A stretch of 42,580 bases of DNA, from the NCBI RefSeq assembly GCF_902506575.1, contig NZ_LR732544.1, positions 4,157,742 to 4,200,321 of the forward strand. The letters are read 5' to 3'. Positions within the stretch are counted from its first letter, which is position 1; every line of letters begins with the position of its first letter. Origin of the DNA: Streptomyces mexicanus. Its GTDB lineage: Bacteria; Actinomycetota; Actinomycetes; Streptomycetales; Streptomycetaceae. This document shows positions 1-7,950 of the stretch, in pieces. A model generated the notes under the pieces. That model saw only the letters and a program-made list of their open reading frames with translations, had not been told where the DNA came from and ran no database searches. Both the position numbers and the translations under genes were made by a program.

Positions 1-120
1 CCCGAGGACGACATCCCGGAGGACGACGATCCCGACCTCGACGAATCGGCCCTGTCCGGCCAGGAACTGATCGTGCGGGAGCTGGGGGCGACCGTGGTGG
101 AGGAGTACACCACGGAGTAG
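1..120 (+). CDS. dnaX: DNA polymerase III gamma/tau subunit, C-terminal end (partial)
   Basis: An open frame enters from the left edge and stops at TAG 118-120. The visible 39 residues are acidic (runs of E and D) and end in LIVRELGATVVEEYTTE. From memory this acidic tail followed by that ending is typical of Streptomyces DnaX, the clamp-loader subunit of the replicase, whose gene sits just before purD. No ATPase motif is visible because only the tail is present, so the assignment rests on the tail and on synteny. Confidence 0.7.
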   Translation, partial: PEDDIPEDDDPDLDESALSGQELIVRELGATVVEEYTTE

Positions 121-176
121 CGGCAGCACCGGCAACCAGGCAACCAGCACGGAGGCAAGGGCAGTAACGGCGGCGA

Positions 177-229
177 GGAAGCAGCGGCGGCGAAGGAAGC
201 AACAGGAAGCAGCGGCGGCGAAGGAAGCA
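177..229. repeat. 25-bp direct repeat, two copies, 28-bp period
   Basis: The segment ggaagcagcggcggcgaagg plus aagca occurs at 177-201 and again, identically, at 205-229, separated by three bases. It lies in the 247-bp gap between dnaX and purD, which holds no supported gene. It looks like a simple slippage duplication, with no visible regulatory role. Confidence 0.75.
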
Positions 230-355
230 CCGCGGCGACGCCCGTACGGCGACAGCGGTGACGCGGCGGCGAGCGGTCCGGCTTCGGAGGAACGTACGAA
301 GACCACCCGCTCCGCTCCTTCGGCGGCCCGTACAAAGCGCCGTCCCCGCTGCCGT

Positions 356-361
356 TAGGCT
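356..361 (+). promoter_or_regulatory. Probable -10 box of purD (leaderless transcript)
   Basis: TAGGCT fits the Streptomyces TANNNT -10 consensus. Its last base is separated from the purD GTG at 368 by only six bases, so transcription would start at or next to the start codon. No Shine-Dalgarno sequence precedes the GTG. The inference is a leaderless mRNA; no convincing -35 was identified. Confidence 0.55.
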
Positions 362-367
362 GGCCCC

Positions 368-1621
368 GTGAAGGTCCTCGTCATCGGTAGCGGCGCCCGC
401 GAGCACGCCCTGTGCCGTTCCCTGTCCCTCGACCCCGACGTCACCGCGCTGCACTGCGCGCCCGGCAACGCCGGCATCGCCGAGGTCGCCGAGCTGCACC
501 AGGTCGACGCCGTCGACGGTGCGGCCGTCTCCGCGCTGGCCACGAAGCTCGGCGCCGACCTCGTGGTCGTCGGCCCGGAGGCCCCGCTGGTCGCCGGGGT
601 CGCCGACGCCGTGCGCGAGGCGGGCATCCCGGTCTTCGGGCCCTCCAAGGAGGCCGCGCGGATCGAAGGGTCGAAGGCCTTCGCCAAGGACGTGATGGCG
701 CGCGCCGGCGTGCCCACCGCCCGGTCCTACGTCTGCACGGGCGCCGAGGAGGTCGCCGAGGCCCTCGCCGCCTTCGGTGCCCCCTACGTGGTCAAGGACG
801 ACGGTCTCGCCGCCGGAAAGGGCGTCGTGGTCACCGACGACGTCGAGGTGGCGAAGGCGCACGCGGCGGCCTGCGAGCGGGTCGTGATCGAGGAGTACCT
901 GGACGGCCCCGAGGTGTCCCTGTTCGCCGTCACCGACGGCGAGACGGTGCTGCCGCTGACGCCCGCCCAGGACTTCAAGCGGGCCCTGGACGGCGACGCG
1001 GGCCCCAACACCGGCGGCATGGGCGCCTACTCGCCGCTGCCCTGGGCCGACCCCCAACTGGTGGACGAGGTGCTGCGGACCGTGCTGCAGCCGACGGTCG
1101 ACGAGATGCGCCGCCGGGGCACCCCGTTCTCCGGGCTGCTCTACGCCGGTCTGGCGATCACCGGCCGCGGCGTGCGCGTGATCGAGTTCAACGCCCGTTT
1201 CGGCGACCCCGAGACCCAGGTGGTCCTGGCCCGTCTGCAGACCCCGCTGGCCGGAGTCCTGATGGCCGCGGCGACGGGCCACCTCGCCGATCTGGAGCCC
1301 CTGCGCTGGAGCGACGAGGCGGCCGTCACCGTGGTCGTCGCCTCGCACAACTACCCCGGCACCCCGCGCACCGGCGACCCGATCACCGGCCTGGACGAGG
1401 TGGCCGCCCAGGACGCCCCGCACGCCTACGTGCTGCACGCGGGCACCCGGCGCGAGGGCGACAGCGTGGTGAGCGCGGGCGGCCGTGTGCTGTCGGTCAC
1501 CGCGACCGGCAAGGACCTGACCGAGGCCCGCGAACGCGCCTACACCGCCGTGGGGCGGATCCGTCTCGAGGGCTCCCAGCACCGTACGGACATCGCGGCG
1601 AAGGCCGCGGCGGGCGCCTGA
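368..1621 (+). CDS. purD: Phosphoribosylamine--glycine ligase (GAR synthetase)
   Basis: PurD joins glycine to 5-phosphoribosylamine using ATP, the second step of IMP synthesis, in the cytosol. The 417-residue product has the family length. It opens with [15 protein letters not shown], then shows GPEAPLVAG, the [13 protein letters not shown] segment before the ATP-grasp domain, GMGAYSP, and the late [11 protein letters not shown] metal/ATP-site motif. The GTG start is chosen because it directly precedes the conserved KVLVIGSG strand and lies six bases after a good -10 box. The gene is monocistronic as far as visible: a strong hairpin follows. The other pur genes here are purC, purSQL, purF and purM. 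Confidence 0.97.
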   Translation: MKVLVIGSGAREHALCRSLSLDPDVTALHCAPGNAGIAEVAELHQVDAVDGAAVSALATKLGADLVVVGPEAPLVAGVADAVREAGIPVFGPSKEAARIEGSKAFAKDVMARAGVPTARSYVCTGAEEVAEALAAFGAPYVVKDDGLAAGKGVVVTDDVEVAKAHAAACERVVIEEYLDGPEVSLFAVTDGETVLPLTPAQDFKRALDGDAGPNTGGMGAYSPLPWADPQLVDEVLRTVLQPTVDEMRRRGTPFSGLLYAGLAITGRGVRVIEFNARFGDPETQVVLARLQTPLAGVLMAAATGHLADLEPLRWSDEAAVTVVVASHNYPGTPRTGDPITGLDEVAAQDAPHAYVLHAGTRREGDSVVSAGGRVLSVTATGKDLTEARERAYTAVGRIRLEGSQHRTDIAAKAAAGA

Positions 1622-1696
1622 CGACGGCCGGTACCGTCCCTTCGGCCCCAGGCCCCCACGCTCCCCCTCCGACCTGCTTTTCCCCTGCACTTTCCG

Positions 1697-1733
1697 ACGG
1701 TCAGGCCCTGTGCGCGAGCCAGGGCCTGACCGT
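1697..1733 (+). terminator. Perfect 14-bp hairpin after purD
   Basis: acggtcaggccctg (1697-1710) pairs exactly with cagggcctgaccgt (1720-1733) around a nine-base loop. It lies 76 bp past the purD stop, has no long U tract (usual for Streptomyces), and most likely ends purD transcription. The rest of the 1622-1942 gap holds only the upstream region of the next gene. Confidence 0.8.
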
Positions 1734-1892
1734 TGCGGTCTGTCACCCACCTCTGACCAAAGCCATTCCATCGAGTGACCAACGGCCCATACGGATGACG
1801 CGGGCCGAGGCCCCAACTAGGGTGCGGCGCAGGCGTTCCGGCACTTGGCCCACTGGCATTGCGATGTCAGTGACGGGTGCCACAGTGGGGGA

Positions 1893-1946
1893 ATGAGCAT
1901 CACAGGGCAGTCAGGACAGTCGGGAGGGGGTGACGTCCGGTCGTGA
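1893..1946 (+). CDS. Possible 17-codon leader peptide overlapping the next start
   Basis: An ATG at 1893 opens a frame for MSITGQSGQSGGGDVRS that stops at TGA 1944-1946. That stop overlaps the GTG (1943) of the following gene as GTGA, the geometry of translational coupling. The only purine-rich stretch before it (gggggaa) is too close to be a normal ribosome site, so translation is unproven and chance is quite possible. Confidence 0.25.
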   Translation: MSITGQSGQSGGGDVRS

Positions 1947-3787
1947 CCGGGATCGGGGTGGAGATCGGTGTCCAGGCCGCGCGTTCCCGCGCCCTGGCCG
2001 TGCTGCGCGTGCGCAGCCGGGCGCTGGCCGTGGCGCTGCTGCCCGCCGCCTTCGCCGTGATCCTGCTCGCCGGGCTCCCCACCGGCCACCTCCTCGGCCC
2101 GGGCTGGGACGTCGCCCGCTGGGCGGTGGGCGCCGTGGCGGTCGTCGTCCTGCTCGCCGCCGCCGGCGTGGGGCTGGTGGTCGCCCGTGCCCGCCCGGCC
2201 GTGACCCCCACGGTCCCGATCGCCGAGGAGTCCGCGCCGGACCTGTACCGCCTGGTGCGCGACCTGGCCGACCGCCTCGACGTGCCGGCCCCGTCCGCCA
2301 TAGCGCTCACCCCGGACTGCGACAGCTGGCTGGAGGACCGCACCCATCCGGCCCACGGGCCGCCCCCGCGGGAGGACCGGGACGAGCCCGACGGGCTGCG
2401 CGGCCGGTCCCCGGCGCGCTCACGCCGTGCGCCGGTGGCGCCCGTCCTGGTCATAGGCTCCCCGTTCCTGTGGTGGATGCGCGTCGGTGAACTGCGCGCC
2501 GTCCTCGCCCCGGTCGTCGCCGGTACGGCACCCTCGGCGCACCCGGACATAGCCGCGGCCCGCCGCTTCGTGCGGGGGCTGGACGCGGCGGTGGCCGTCG
2601 CCTCGGCACCCCGCCGCCCCCTGACCGGCGCGGTCTGCGCGGCCGTCGCCTGGGTGGCCCGGCTGCTGCTGCGCGGCTGCTGCGCCGACGCGGCGGCGAT
2701 GGAGCGGGCGGTGGCGGCCGCGGCGGCGGAGCGCGCACAGGCTGTGGACTACGGCCTGAGGATCGTCGCCCAGGAGCAGGTGGGCCTGGCGTACGCCGGC
2801 TGGGACCGGCTGCTGACCCGGGTGGCGCTGCCCGCCTGGCGCATGGGCCGCTGGCCCTCCCGGCTGGACGCGGGCGTCGTCGCGGCCCTCACCGAACTCT
2901 CCCGCCGTGACCGGCTGGCCGAGGGCTTCACCTCCCGGCTCGGCGAGCGTCCCGCCTGCGATCTGCTGGAGGAGCCCGGCGCGGTGGACGAGGCCACCTC
3001 GCTGCTGGCCGCGCGGCTCTTCCACGGCGGCCCGGCGGGGCAGGGCCCGCACTGGTCCCCGGTGGACTGGCAGGAGTACCCGGAGGAGGTCGTCGACCGC
3101 AAGTGGCGCCCCGCCGCCGCCCGCCTCCACCGCGTCCTGGACACCCTCGGCGTCCGCCGTTCCCCGGGGCGAGCGGCCCCGGACCCGCACGGCCCGACAC
3201 TGGCCCGCGTTCTGGACCACCTGTCCGCTCCTCCGCCCCCACCCGAGCGGCCCCCCTCGCCCCAGGACCTGCCCCGGAACCTGCCCCAGGGCCCATCCCC
3301 GGAGCGCAGTGGCACGGAGCCCGGGGACCTCCCCCCGCAGGAGGACGGCGACGACGACGATCTCGCCGGTCTCGGGAACGAGCGGTGCGCCGCTCTCGCG
3401 GCGGGACTCAGTGCCGAGCTGGCCCGCGAGGAGGCGGCCGCGCCGCCCGCCCGGACCCCGCCCGCGGCCGGTCCCGGCCAGGCCCCCGGTGCGCTCCCCT
3501 GGGACGAGGGCGCGCTGCCGCTGCTCCCGATCCAGCCACCGCGCACCGGCCGGGACCTCCTGGCCGAGCACGTCACCGCGATGGTGTGCTGCGCCGCGAT
3601 GGACACCATAGGAGCCGCTCCGGCCCTGGACTGGCTCGACGGCCCGGCCCTGCTGATCAACGGCGAGAGAGCCGCGGACCTCGCCCCCAGGGTCCGCGCC
3701 CTGGTCGAGGACGGCGATCCGGTCCCGCTGCGGACCTGGCTGGTCGATTCGGGCATACGTCCGGAAAAGCCGGTGCGGCTGGTCTGA
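1943..3787 (+). CDS. Two-TM membrane protein resembling an M48 peptidase without its zinc motif
   Basis: The 614-residue product has two hydrophobic segments near residues 29-50 and 58-81. A cytosolic region follows: SAPDLYRLVRDLADRLDVPAPSAIALTPDCDSW, split here only for description, is arranged like the segment before the catalytic helix of M48/HtpX proteases. VIGSPFLWWMRVGELRAVLA (residues 170-189) matches the family pattern, but where HExxH is expected the sequence reads APVVA (189-193). Further on, AERAQAVDYG occupies the place of the usual E..AD motif. A Pro/Asp/Glu-rich linker leads to a C-terminal region with no recognised fold. My reading is a catalytically dead M48-like membrane protein of unknown role. 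The GTG is supported by gggaggggg at 1922-1930. It lies between purD and a dimethylformamidase-like gene. Confidence 0.6.
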   Translation: MTGIGVEIGVQAARSRALAVLRVRSRALAVALLPAAFAVILLAGLPTGHLLGPGWDVARWAVGAVAVVVLLAAAGVGLVVARARPAVTPTVPIAEESAPDLYRLVRDLADRLDVPAPSAIALTPDCDSWLEDRTHPAHGPPPREDRDEPDGLRGRSPARSRRAPVAPVLVIGSPFLWWMRVGELRAVLAPVVAGTAPSAHPDIAAARRFVRGLDAAVAVASAPRRPLTGAVCAAVAWVARLLLRGCCADAAAMERAVAAAAAERAQAVDYGLRIVAQEQVGLAYAGWDRLLTRVALPAWRMGRWPSRLDAGVVAALTELSRRDRLAEGFTSRLGERPACDLLEEPGAVDEATSLLAARLFHGGPAGQGPHWSPVDWQEYPEEVVDRKWRPAAARLHRVLDTLGVRRSPGRAAPDPHGPTLARVLDHLSAPPPPPERPPSPQDLPRNLPQGPSPERSGTEPGDLPPQEDGDDDDLAGLGNERCAALAAGLSAELAREEAAAPPARTPPAAGPGQAPGALPWDEGALPLLPIQPPRTGRDLLAEHVTAMVCCAAMDTIGAAPALDWLDGPALLINGERAADLAPRVRALVEDGDPVPLRTWLVDSGIRPEKPVRLV

Positions 3788-3973
3788 CCTGGGCGTACGC
3801 GGCGCCCACGACCGGCGGAGCGGACTGTCGGCTTCCACTTTCGGTCAATTCACAACGACCAGTGACAGCATGCGCGCGTTATGTGATGTGCTGGGATCGA
3901 CCGCGCATCTGGCAAGGGCACGCGACATACGCCACAGCATCGGCCACGGGGGGAACGAGGGAGGGGAACGGCC

Positions 3974-5494
3974 ATGGGATCGGAGCGCATCCGCCGCTGG
4001 GAGTCAGGCGCCCTCGCGCACGCGGTGACGGACCCCTTCGGCCAGGGACCGCTGCCCTGGCTGCGCGGCAGCGAGACGTACTTCGACGACACCGGGCACG
4101 TCGTGCCCTGGTACGTCGACCCGCAGCCCGCGGCCGGCGCCGCGGCCACCGCGGCGACGGCGACCGCGACGGCACCCCGCGTCCCGGCCCCGCGCGCCTC
4201 CGACGGCGGCCCACGCTCGGCCGACGACGTGCACTGCCAGATCAAGGGCTTCGCCTCCACCGGCGGTGTCGCCCCCGGCGAGGCCATCGACTTCCACATC
4301 ACCGTGGACCCGCCGCAGCAGTTCAGCGTGGACGTGTACCGCATCGGGCACTACAACGGCGTCGGCGCCGCCAAGATGACCTCCAGCCCGCGGCTGTCCG
4401 GCATCGTCCAGCCCGCCCCGCTGACCGCCGACCGCACGGTCTCCTGCCACCACTGGTGGCTGTCCTGGCGGCTGCCGATCCCCTCGTACTGGAGCGTCGG
4501 CGCCTACGTGGCCGTCCTGACCACCGCCGACGGCTACCGCTCCCACATCCCGTTCACCGTCCGCGACAGCCGCCCGGCGGACCTCCTCCTGCTCCTGCCC
4601 GACGTCACCTGGCAGGCGTACAACCTCTTCCCGGAGGACGGCCGCACCGGCGCCAGCCTCTACCACGCCTGGGACGAGGACGGCCGCCTGCTCGGCGAGG
4701 CCGACGCGGCGACCACGGTCTCCTTCGACCGCCCGTACGCGGGCGCCGGTCTGCCGCTGCACGTCGGCCACGCCTACGACTTCATCCGCTGGGCCGAGCG
4801 CTACGGCTACGACCTCGCCTACGCCGACGCCCGCGACCTGCACGCCGGCCGCGTCGACCCCACCCGCTACCGGGGCCTGGTCTTCCCCGGCCACGACGAG
4901 TACTGGTCGATCCCCATGCGCCGTACGGTCGAGCTGGCCCGCGAGCACGGCACGTCCCTGGTCTTCCTGTCCGCCAACACCATGTACTGGCAGGTGGAAC
5001 TGGGCCCCTCTCCCTCCGGTGTCCCCGACCGGCTGCTGACCTGCCGCAAGCGCAAGGGCCCGGGAAGGCCCGTGCTGTGGCGGGAGATCGACCGCCCCGA
5101 GCAGCAGCTGATCGGCATCCAGTACGCGGGCCGGGTGCCCGAGCCGCACCCGCTGATCGTCCGCAACGCCGACCACTGGCTGTGGGAGGCGACCGGCGCC
5201 GAGGACGGCGACGGCATCGAGGGTCTGGTCGCCGGCGAGGCCGACCGCTACTTCCCGCGCACCCCGCTGCCCGACCACCAGGACCGCATCCTGCTCGCCC
5301 ACTCCCCGTACACCGACGTGGACGGGGTGCTGCGCCACCAGGAGACGTCCCTGTACCGGGCCCCGTCCGGCGCCCTGGTGTTCGCCTCGGGGACGTTCGC
5401 CTGGTCTCCGGCGCTGGACCGCCCCGGCCATGTGGACCCCCGTATCCAGCGGGCCACGGCCAACCTCCTGGACCGCATCTGCAAGCGGGACTGA
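3974..5494 (+). CDS. N,N-dimethylformamidase beta-subunit-like protein
   Basis: A 506-residue soluble protein with no clear signal peptide. From about residue 85 it shows IKGFASTGGVAPGEAIDFHI, YRIGHYNGVGAAKM, LLLLPDVTWQAYN, GLVFPGHDEYWS and SANTMYWQ. This is the pattern I associate with the large-subunit C-terminal domain of N,N-dimethylformamidase (DMFA2_C), which combines a beta-sandwich with a Rossmann-like part. Actinobacterial stand-alone members have no established substrate, so hydrolysis of a formamide is only family inference. The ATG follows gaggggaacg with suitable spacing. The 186-bp gap upstream holds no supported gene. The ORF is followed by 102 bp and then purC. Confidence 0.7.
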   Translation: MGSERIRRWESGALAHAVTDPFGQGPLPWLRGSETYFDDTGHVVPWYVDPQPAAGAAATAATATATAPRVPAPRASDGGPRSADDVHCQIKGFASTGGVAPGEAIDFHITVDPPQQFSVDVYRIGHYNGVGAAKMTSSPRLSGIVQPAPLTADRTVSCHHWWLSWRLPIPSYWSVGAYVAVLTTADGYRSHIPFTVRDSRPADLLLLLPDVTWQAYNLFPEDGRTGASLYHAWDEDGRLLGEADAATTVSFDRPYAGAGLPLHVGHAYDFIRWAERYGYDLAYADARDLHAGRVDPTRYRGLVFPGHDEYWSIPMRRTVELAREHGTSLVFLSANTMYWQVELGPSPSGVPDRLLTCRKRKGPGRPVLWREIDRPEQQLIGIQYAGRVPEPHPLIVRNADHWLWEATGAEDGDGIEGLVAGEADRYFPRTPLPDHQDRILLAHSPYTDVDGVLRHQETSLYRAPSGALVFASGTFAWSPALDRPGHVDPRIQRATANLLDRICKRD

Positions 5495-5596
5495 CCCCCG
5501 GCCGGCCACCGTCCGGGTTCCCCGGCCACCCGCTGTCCGCCGCCTTGGTCCGATACGGGAGAATCGAACCATTGGACAGAACCACGGGGAGGAACC

Positions 5597-6496
5597 GTGT
5601 CCGGATTCGTCGAAAAGCCCGAACCGATCCAGGTTCCGGGCCTGGTGCACCTCCACACCGGCAAGGTGCGCGAGCTGTACCAGAACGAGGCGGGCGACCT
5701 CGTGATGGTCGCCAGCGACCGTATGTCCGCCTACGACTGGGTGCTGCCCACGGAGATCCCCGACAAGGGGCGGATCCTCACGCAGCTGTCCCTGTGGTGG
5801 TTCGACCGCCTGGCCGACCTGGTCCCCAACCACGTCATCAGCACCGAGGTGCCCGAGGGCGCCCCGGCCCACTGGGCCGGCCGCACCCTGGTGTGCAAGT
5901 CGCTGCGCATGGTCCCCGTGGAGTGCGTGGCGCGCGGCTACCTCACCGGCTCCGGCCTGGCCGAGTACAACGCCTCCCGCACGGTCTGTGGTCTGGCCCT
6001 GCCCGAGGGCCTGGTCGACGGCTCCGAACTGCCCGGCCCGATCTTCACCCCGGCCACCAAGGCCGAGGTCGGCGAGCACGACGAGAACGTCTCCTACGAG
6101 GAGGTGGCCCGGCAGGTCGGCGCCGAGACGGCGGCCCAGCTGCGCCAGCTCACCCTCGCCGTCTACGGCCGGGCCCGGGACATCGCCCGCGAGCGCGGGA
6201 TCATCCTCGCCGACACCAAGTTCGAGTTCGGCTTCGACGGGGACCGCCTGGTGCTGGCCGACGAGGTGCTCACCCCGGACTCCTCCCGCTTCTGGCCGGC
6301 CGACACCTGGCAGCCGGGCCGCCCGCAGCCCTCGTACGACAAGCAGTACGTCCGCGACTGGCTGACCTCCGCCGAGTCCGGCTGGGACCGGACCGGCGAG
6401 CAGCCCCCGCCGCCGCTGCCGGAGCAGGTGGTGGAGGCGACCCGCGCCAAGTACGTCGAGGCGTACGAGCGGCTCACCGGCACCAGCTGGGCGTAG
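5597..6496 (+). CDS. purC: SAICAR synthetase (phosphoribosylaminoimidazole-succinocarboxamide synthase)
   Basis: PurC condenses CAIR with aspartate using ATP to give SAICAR in IMP synthesis. The 299-residue product shows GKVRELYQ near the start, the signature DRMSAYDWVLPTEIPDKG, VPVECVARGYLTGSG, and DTKFEFGF toward the end, all typical of the SAICAR synthetase fold. The length matches the longer actinobacterial/yeast-like form. The GTG start is supported by ggggagg ending six bases upstream. The gene is followed after 16 bp by a hairpin shared with the opposing tRNA. Confidence 0.97.
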   Translation: MSGFVEKPEPIQVPGLVHLHTGKVRELYQNEAGDLVMVASDRMSAYDWVLPTEIPDKGRILTQLSLWWFDRLADLVPNHVISTEVPEGAPAHWAGRTLVCKSLRMVPVECVARGYLTGSGLAEYNASRTVCGLALPEGLVDGSELPGPIFTPATKAEVGEHDENVSYEEVARQVGAETAAQLRQLTLAVYGRARDIARERGIILADTKFEFGFDGDRLVLADEVLTPDSSRFWPADTWQPGRPQPSYDKQYVRDWLTSAESGWDRTGEQPPPPLPEQVVEATRAKYVEAYERLTGTSWA

Positions 6497-6512
6497 CCGC
6501 CACCGAGCACGA

Positions 6513-6545
6513 CGAAGCCCCCGGCCGAAAGGACCGGAGGCTTCG
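6513..6545. terminator. Bidirectional hairpin between purC and tRNA-Gly
   Basis: cgaagcc (6513-6519) pairs with ggcttcg (6539-6545), with an additional inner ccgg/ccgg pairing. It sits between the 3' ends of purC (+) and tRNA-Gly (-) and could stop transcription from both sides. Confidence 0.65.
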
Positions 6546-6551
6546 TGCTGG

Positions 6552-6624
6552 AGCGGACGACGAGGCTCGAACTCGCGACCTCAACCTTGGCAAGGTTGCG
6601 CTCTACCAACTGAGCTACGTCCGC
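6552..6624 (-). tRNA. tRNA-Gly (anticodon GCC), copy 1
   Basis: On the minus strand a complete 73-nt cloverleaf folds: acceptor GCGGACG/CGTCCGC, D arm GCTC/GAGC with AGTTGGTA loop, anticodon arm CAACC-TTGCCAA-GGTTG, T arm GCGAG-TTCGAGC-CTCGT, and discriminator U. CCA is not encoded. It is identical to the copy at 7797-7869. A TATAGT box lies upstream at 6647-6652. Confidence 0.97.
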
Positions 6625-6646
6625 GTGGCGCGCTGGCGCGAGAGCA

Positions 6647-6652
6647 ACTATA
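6647..6652 (-). promoter_or_regulatory. Probable -10 box of tRNA-Gly copy 1
   Basis: On the minus strand the hexamer reads TATAGT and lies 22 bp upstream of the mature tRNA 5' end. The stop codon of the decayed response-regulator frame (TAG at 6648-6650) falls inside it, so the pseudogene remnants abut this promoter directly. Confidence 0.5.
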
Positions 6653-7197
6653 CCCAACCTTGCCGGCGTGCGAGACGCACCGCCGCATGCCGGTTCTCCG
6701 CCGTCGGCTTGGTCACCGCCGACGACAGGTAGTTCCGCACCGTCCCCGGGGGGCAGCGCCGCCCGCTCGGCGATCTCCGCGACCGGCGCCCTGTCGCCGG
6801 CCGGTTCCAGCACCTCGGTCTCCCGAGCGGTCAGCGGCGAGTCCCCGGCGGAGATCGCGTCGGCGGCCAACTCCGGGTCGACGATGGGGATCTCCCCGCG
6901 CCTTTGAGGCGTGGGGGAGGTTTCCGGCGTGCGCCGTGCGGATGATCTCGGCGAGCCGCTGGGCGCTGACGGTTGCCGGGACGAACCCGCGCACGCCCGC
7001 CGCGAGCGCGCGTTTCAGGTGGCCGGGCCGCCCGTGACGGTCACGATCAGCACCTTGCAGCCGGGCAGCTCGGCCCGCAGGCATGTGGCGACCTTCACAC
7101 TGTCCGCGCCCGGCATGTGCAGGTCCAGCGCCGCGACGTCGATCATCTGCTCCACGGCCTCGGGCCGCTCCCACCGCCCCCACTGCACCGGGCGCAT
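6648..7197 (-). pseudogene. Decayed NarL/DesR-type response regulator
   Basis: Pieces of a LuxR-family response regulator are spread over three minus-strand frames. They are LDLHMPGADSVKVATCLRAE with LPGCKVLIVT (7015-7197), then GHLKRALAAGVRGFV and AQRLAEIIRTAHAG, then SPLTARETEVL, and finally VRNYLSSAVTKPTAENRHAA down to a TAG at 6648-6650. The receiver N-terminus with its acidic pair is missing. Frame changes occur near 7017, at a palindromic insert (6892-6919) and in the run of C and G near 6745-6752. It cannot make a normal regulator. It lies downstream of ABC-transporter remnants, as in ATPase-permease-kinase-regulator operons, but no kinase remains visible. Confidence 0.75.
6892..6919. 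repeat. Short imperfect palindrome inserted in the response-regulator pseudogene
   Basis: ctccccgcgcct faces aggcgtgggggag around three bases. It falls exactly where the reading frame of the regulator changes between the receiver end (RTAHAG) and the HTH linker (IPVDPELAAD-like). Short C-rich/G-rich palindromes of this kind are scattered in Streptomyces genomes (general recollection). Confidence 0.5.
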
Positions 7198-7199
7198 GG

Positions 7200-7617
7200 A
7201 GCAACGCCGTGCAGGCGGCCACCAGGATCAGCGACTGCACGACGGCCGTGATTCGTGGGGGTGTTCGTCACCCGCCGCGAGCAACTCGTCCCCGAACGCC
7301 TGCGCACCGGTGAACCGCGCGATGCGGAGATCCTCGCGGGCGCCTTGCTGCCCCGTCGCGCGGGACGTACACGACGAGCAGCAGCGGGAAGCTGATCGCC
7401 GCGGGCAGCAGGGCCAGACCGGCGACGACCCCGTCCCACTGCGGACGTCTCGCGGGCGACGCCGAGGAACGCCTCCTCCAGCGACGCCGACCGGGCGTCC
7501 AGTCCGCGCCGTTGGTACCCAGCAGTGCGGAGATCTCGCCGCGTTTCACGTGAAACGGGCTGCGGACGGCCTCGAATCGCCCCCATACACGCGGCGCAGG
7601 TCAGTGACCTCTATCAC
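7200..7617 (-). pseudogene. Remnants of an ABC transporter (ATPase plus ABC-2 permease)
   Basis: The minus strand starts with VIEVTDLRRVYGG at 7617, shifts frame, and continues FEAVRSPFHVKRGEISALLG TNGA, where the Walker A should go on as GKT. Instead it runs directly into ARSASLEEAFLGVARE (7441-7502), which is the very end of an ABC ATPase, so most of the domain has been deleted. A membrane piece GLALLPAAISFPLLLVVYV and VVQSLILVAACTALLHA (7204-7255), like the end of an ABC-2 permease, follow in other frames. A parS palindrome lies within the ATPase fragment. Confidence 0.65.
7543..7556. promoter_or_regulatory. parS: parS centromere site (ParB binding), copy 1
   Basis: gtttcacgtgaaac is the exact 14-bp core of the bacterial parS consensus bound by ParB. 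Streptomyces chromosomes carry a cluster of such sites around oriC, used to organise the origin region for segregation into spores. This copy lies inside the ABC-ATPase pseudogene, where it encodes FHVK of the old protein. Confidence 0.9.
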
Positions 7618-7758
7618 GTGCGCGTGTTCTGCCGATTCCATGGGTTCCATGGACTCAGCGTCCCGTCCGCGCGGAACCGGCAGCAGTGCGCGGTGTCTTC
7701 ACTTGGAAGAGGCGCGCACGGAGAGACCACTTGAGATCACCGCACACGCGCACACGAG

Positions 7759-7789
7759 AAAGGCCCCGATCCAGAGGACCGGGGCCTTT
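7759..7789 (-). terminator. Terminator of tRNA-Gly copy 2
   Basis: aaaggcccc (7759-7767) pairs with ggggccttt (7781-7789). It lies just past the 3' end of the minus-strand tRNA at 7797 and has a short run of T/A at both edges. Confidence 0.75.
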
Positions 7790-7796
7790 TCTTCCG

Positions 7797-7869
7797 AGCG
7801 GACGACGAGGCTCGAACTCGCGACCTCAACCTTGGCAAGGTTGCGCTCTACCAACTGAGCTACGTCCGC
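7797..7869 (-). tRNA. tRNA-Gly (anticodon GCC), copy 2
   Basis: The 73-nt sequence is identical to the copy at 6552-6624, with anticodon loop TTGCCAA. A TAGGCT box on the minus strand (7909-7914) upstream suggests its own promoter. The decayed ABC/regulator remnants lie between the two copies. Confidence 0.97.
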
Positions 7870-7950
7870 ATTGCCTCCGACCGGCTCCCACCGATCGGTG
7901 CGAGCACCAGCCTACCTGATCCACAGCAGTGGTCGGGACCGGCGGTGCAG

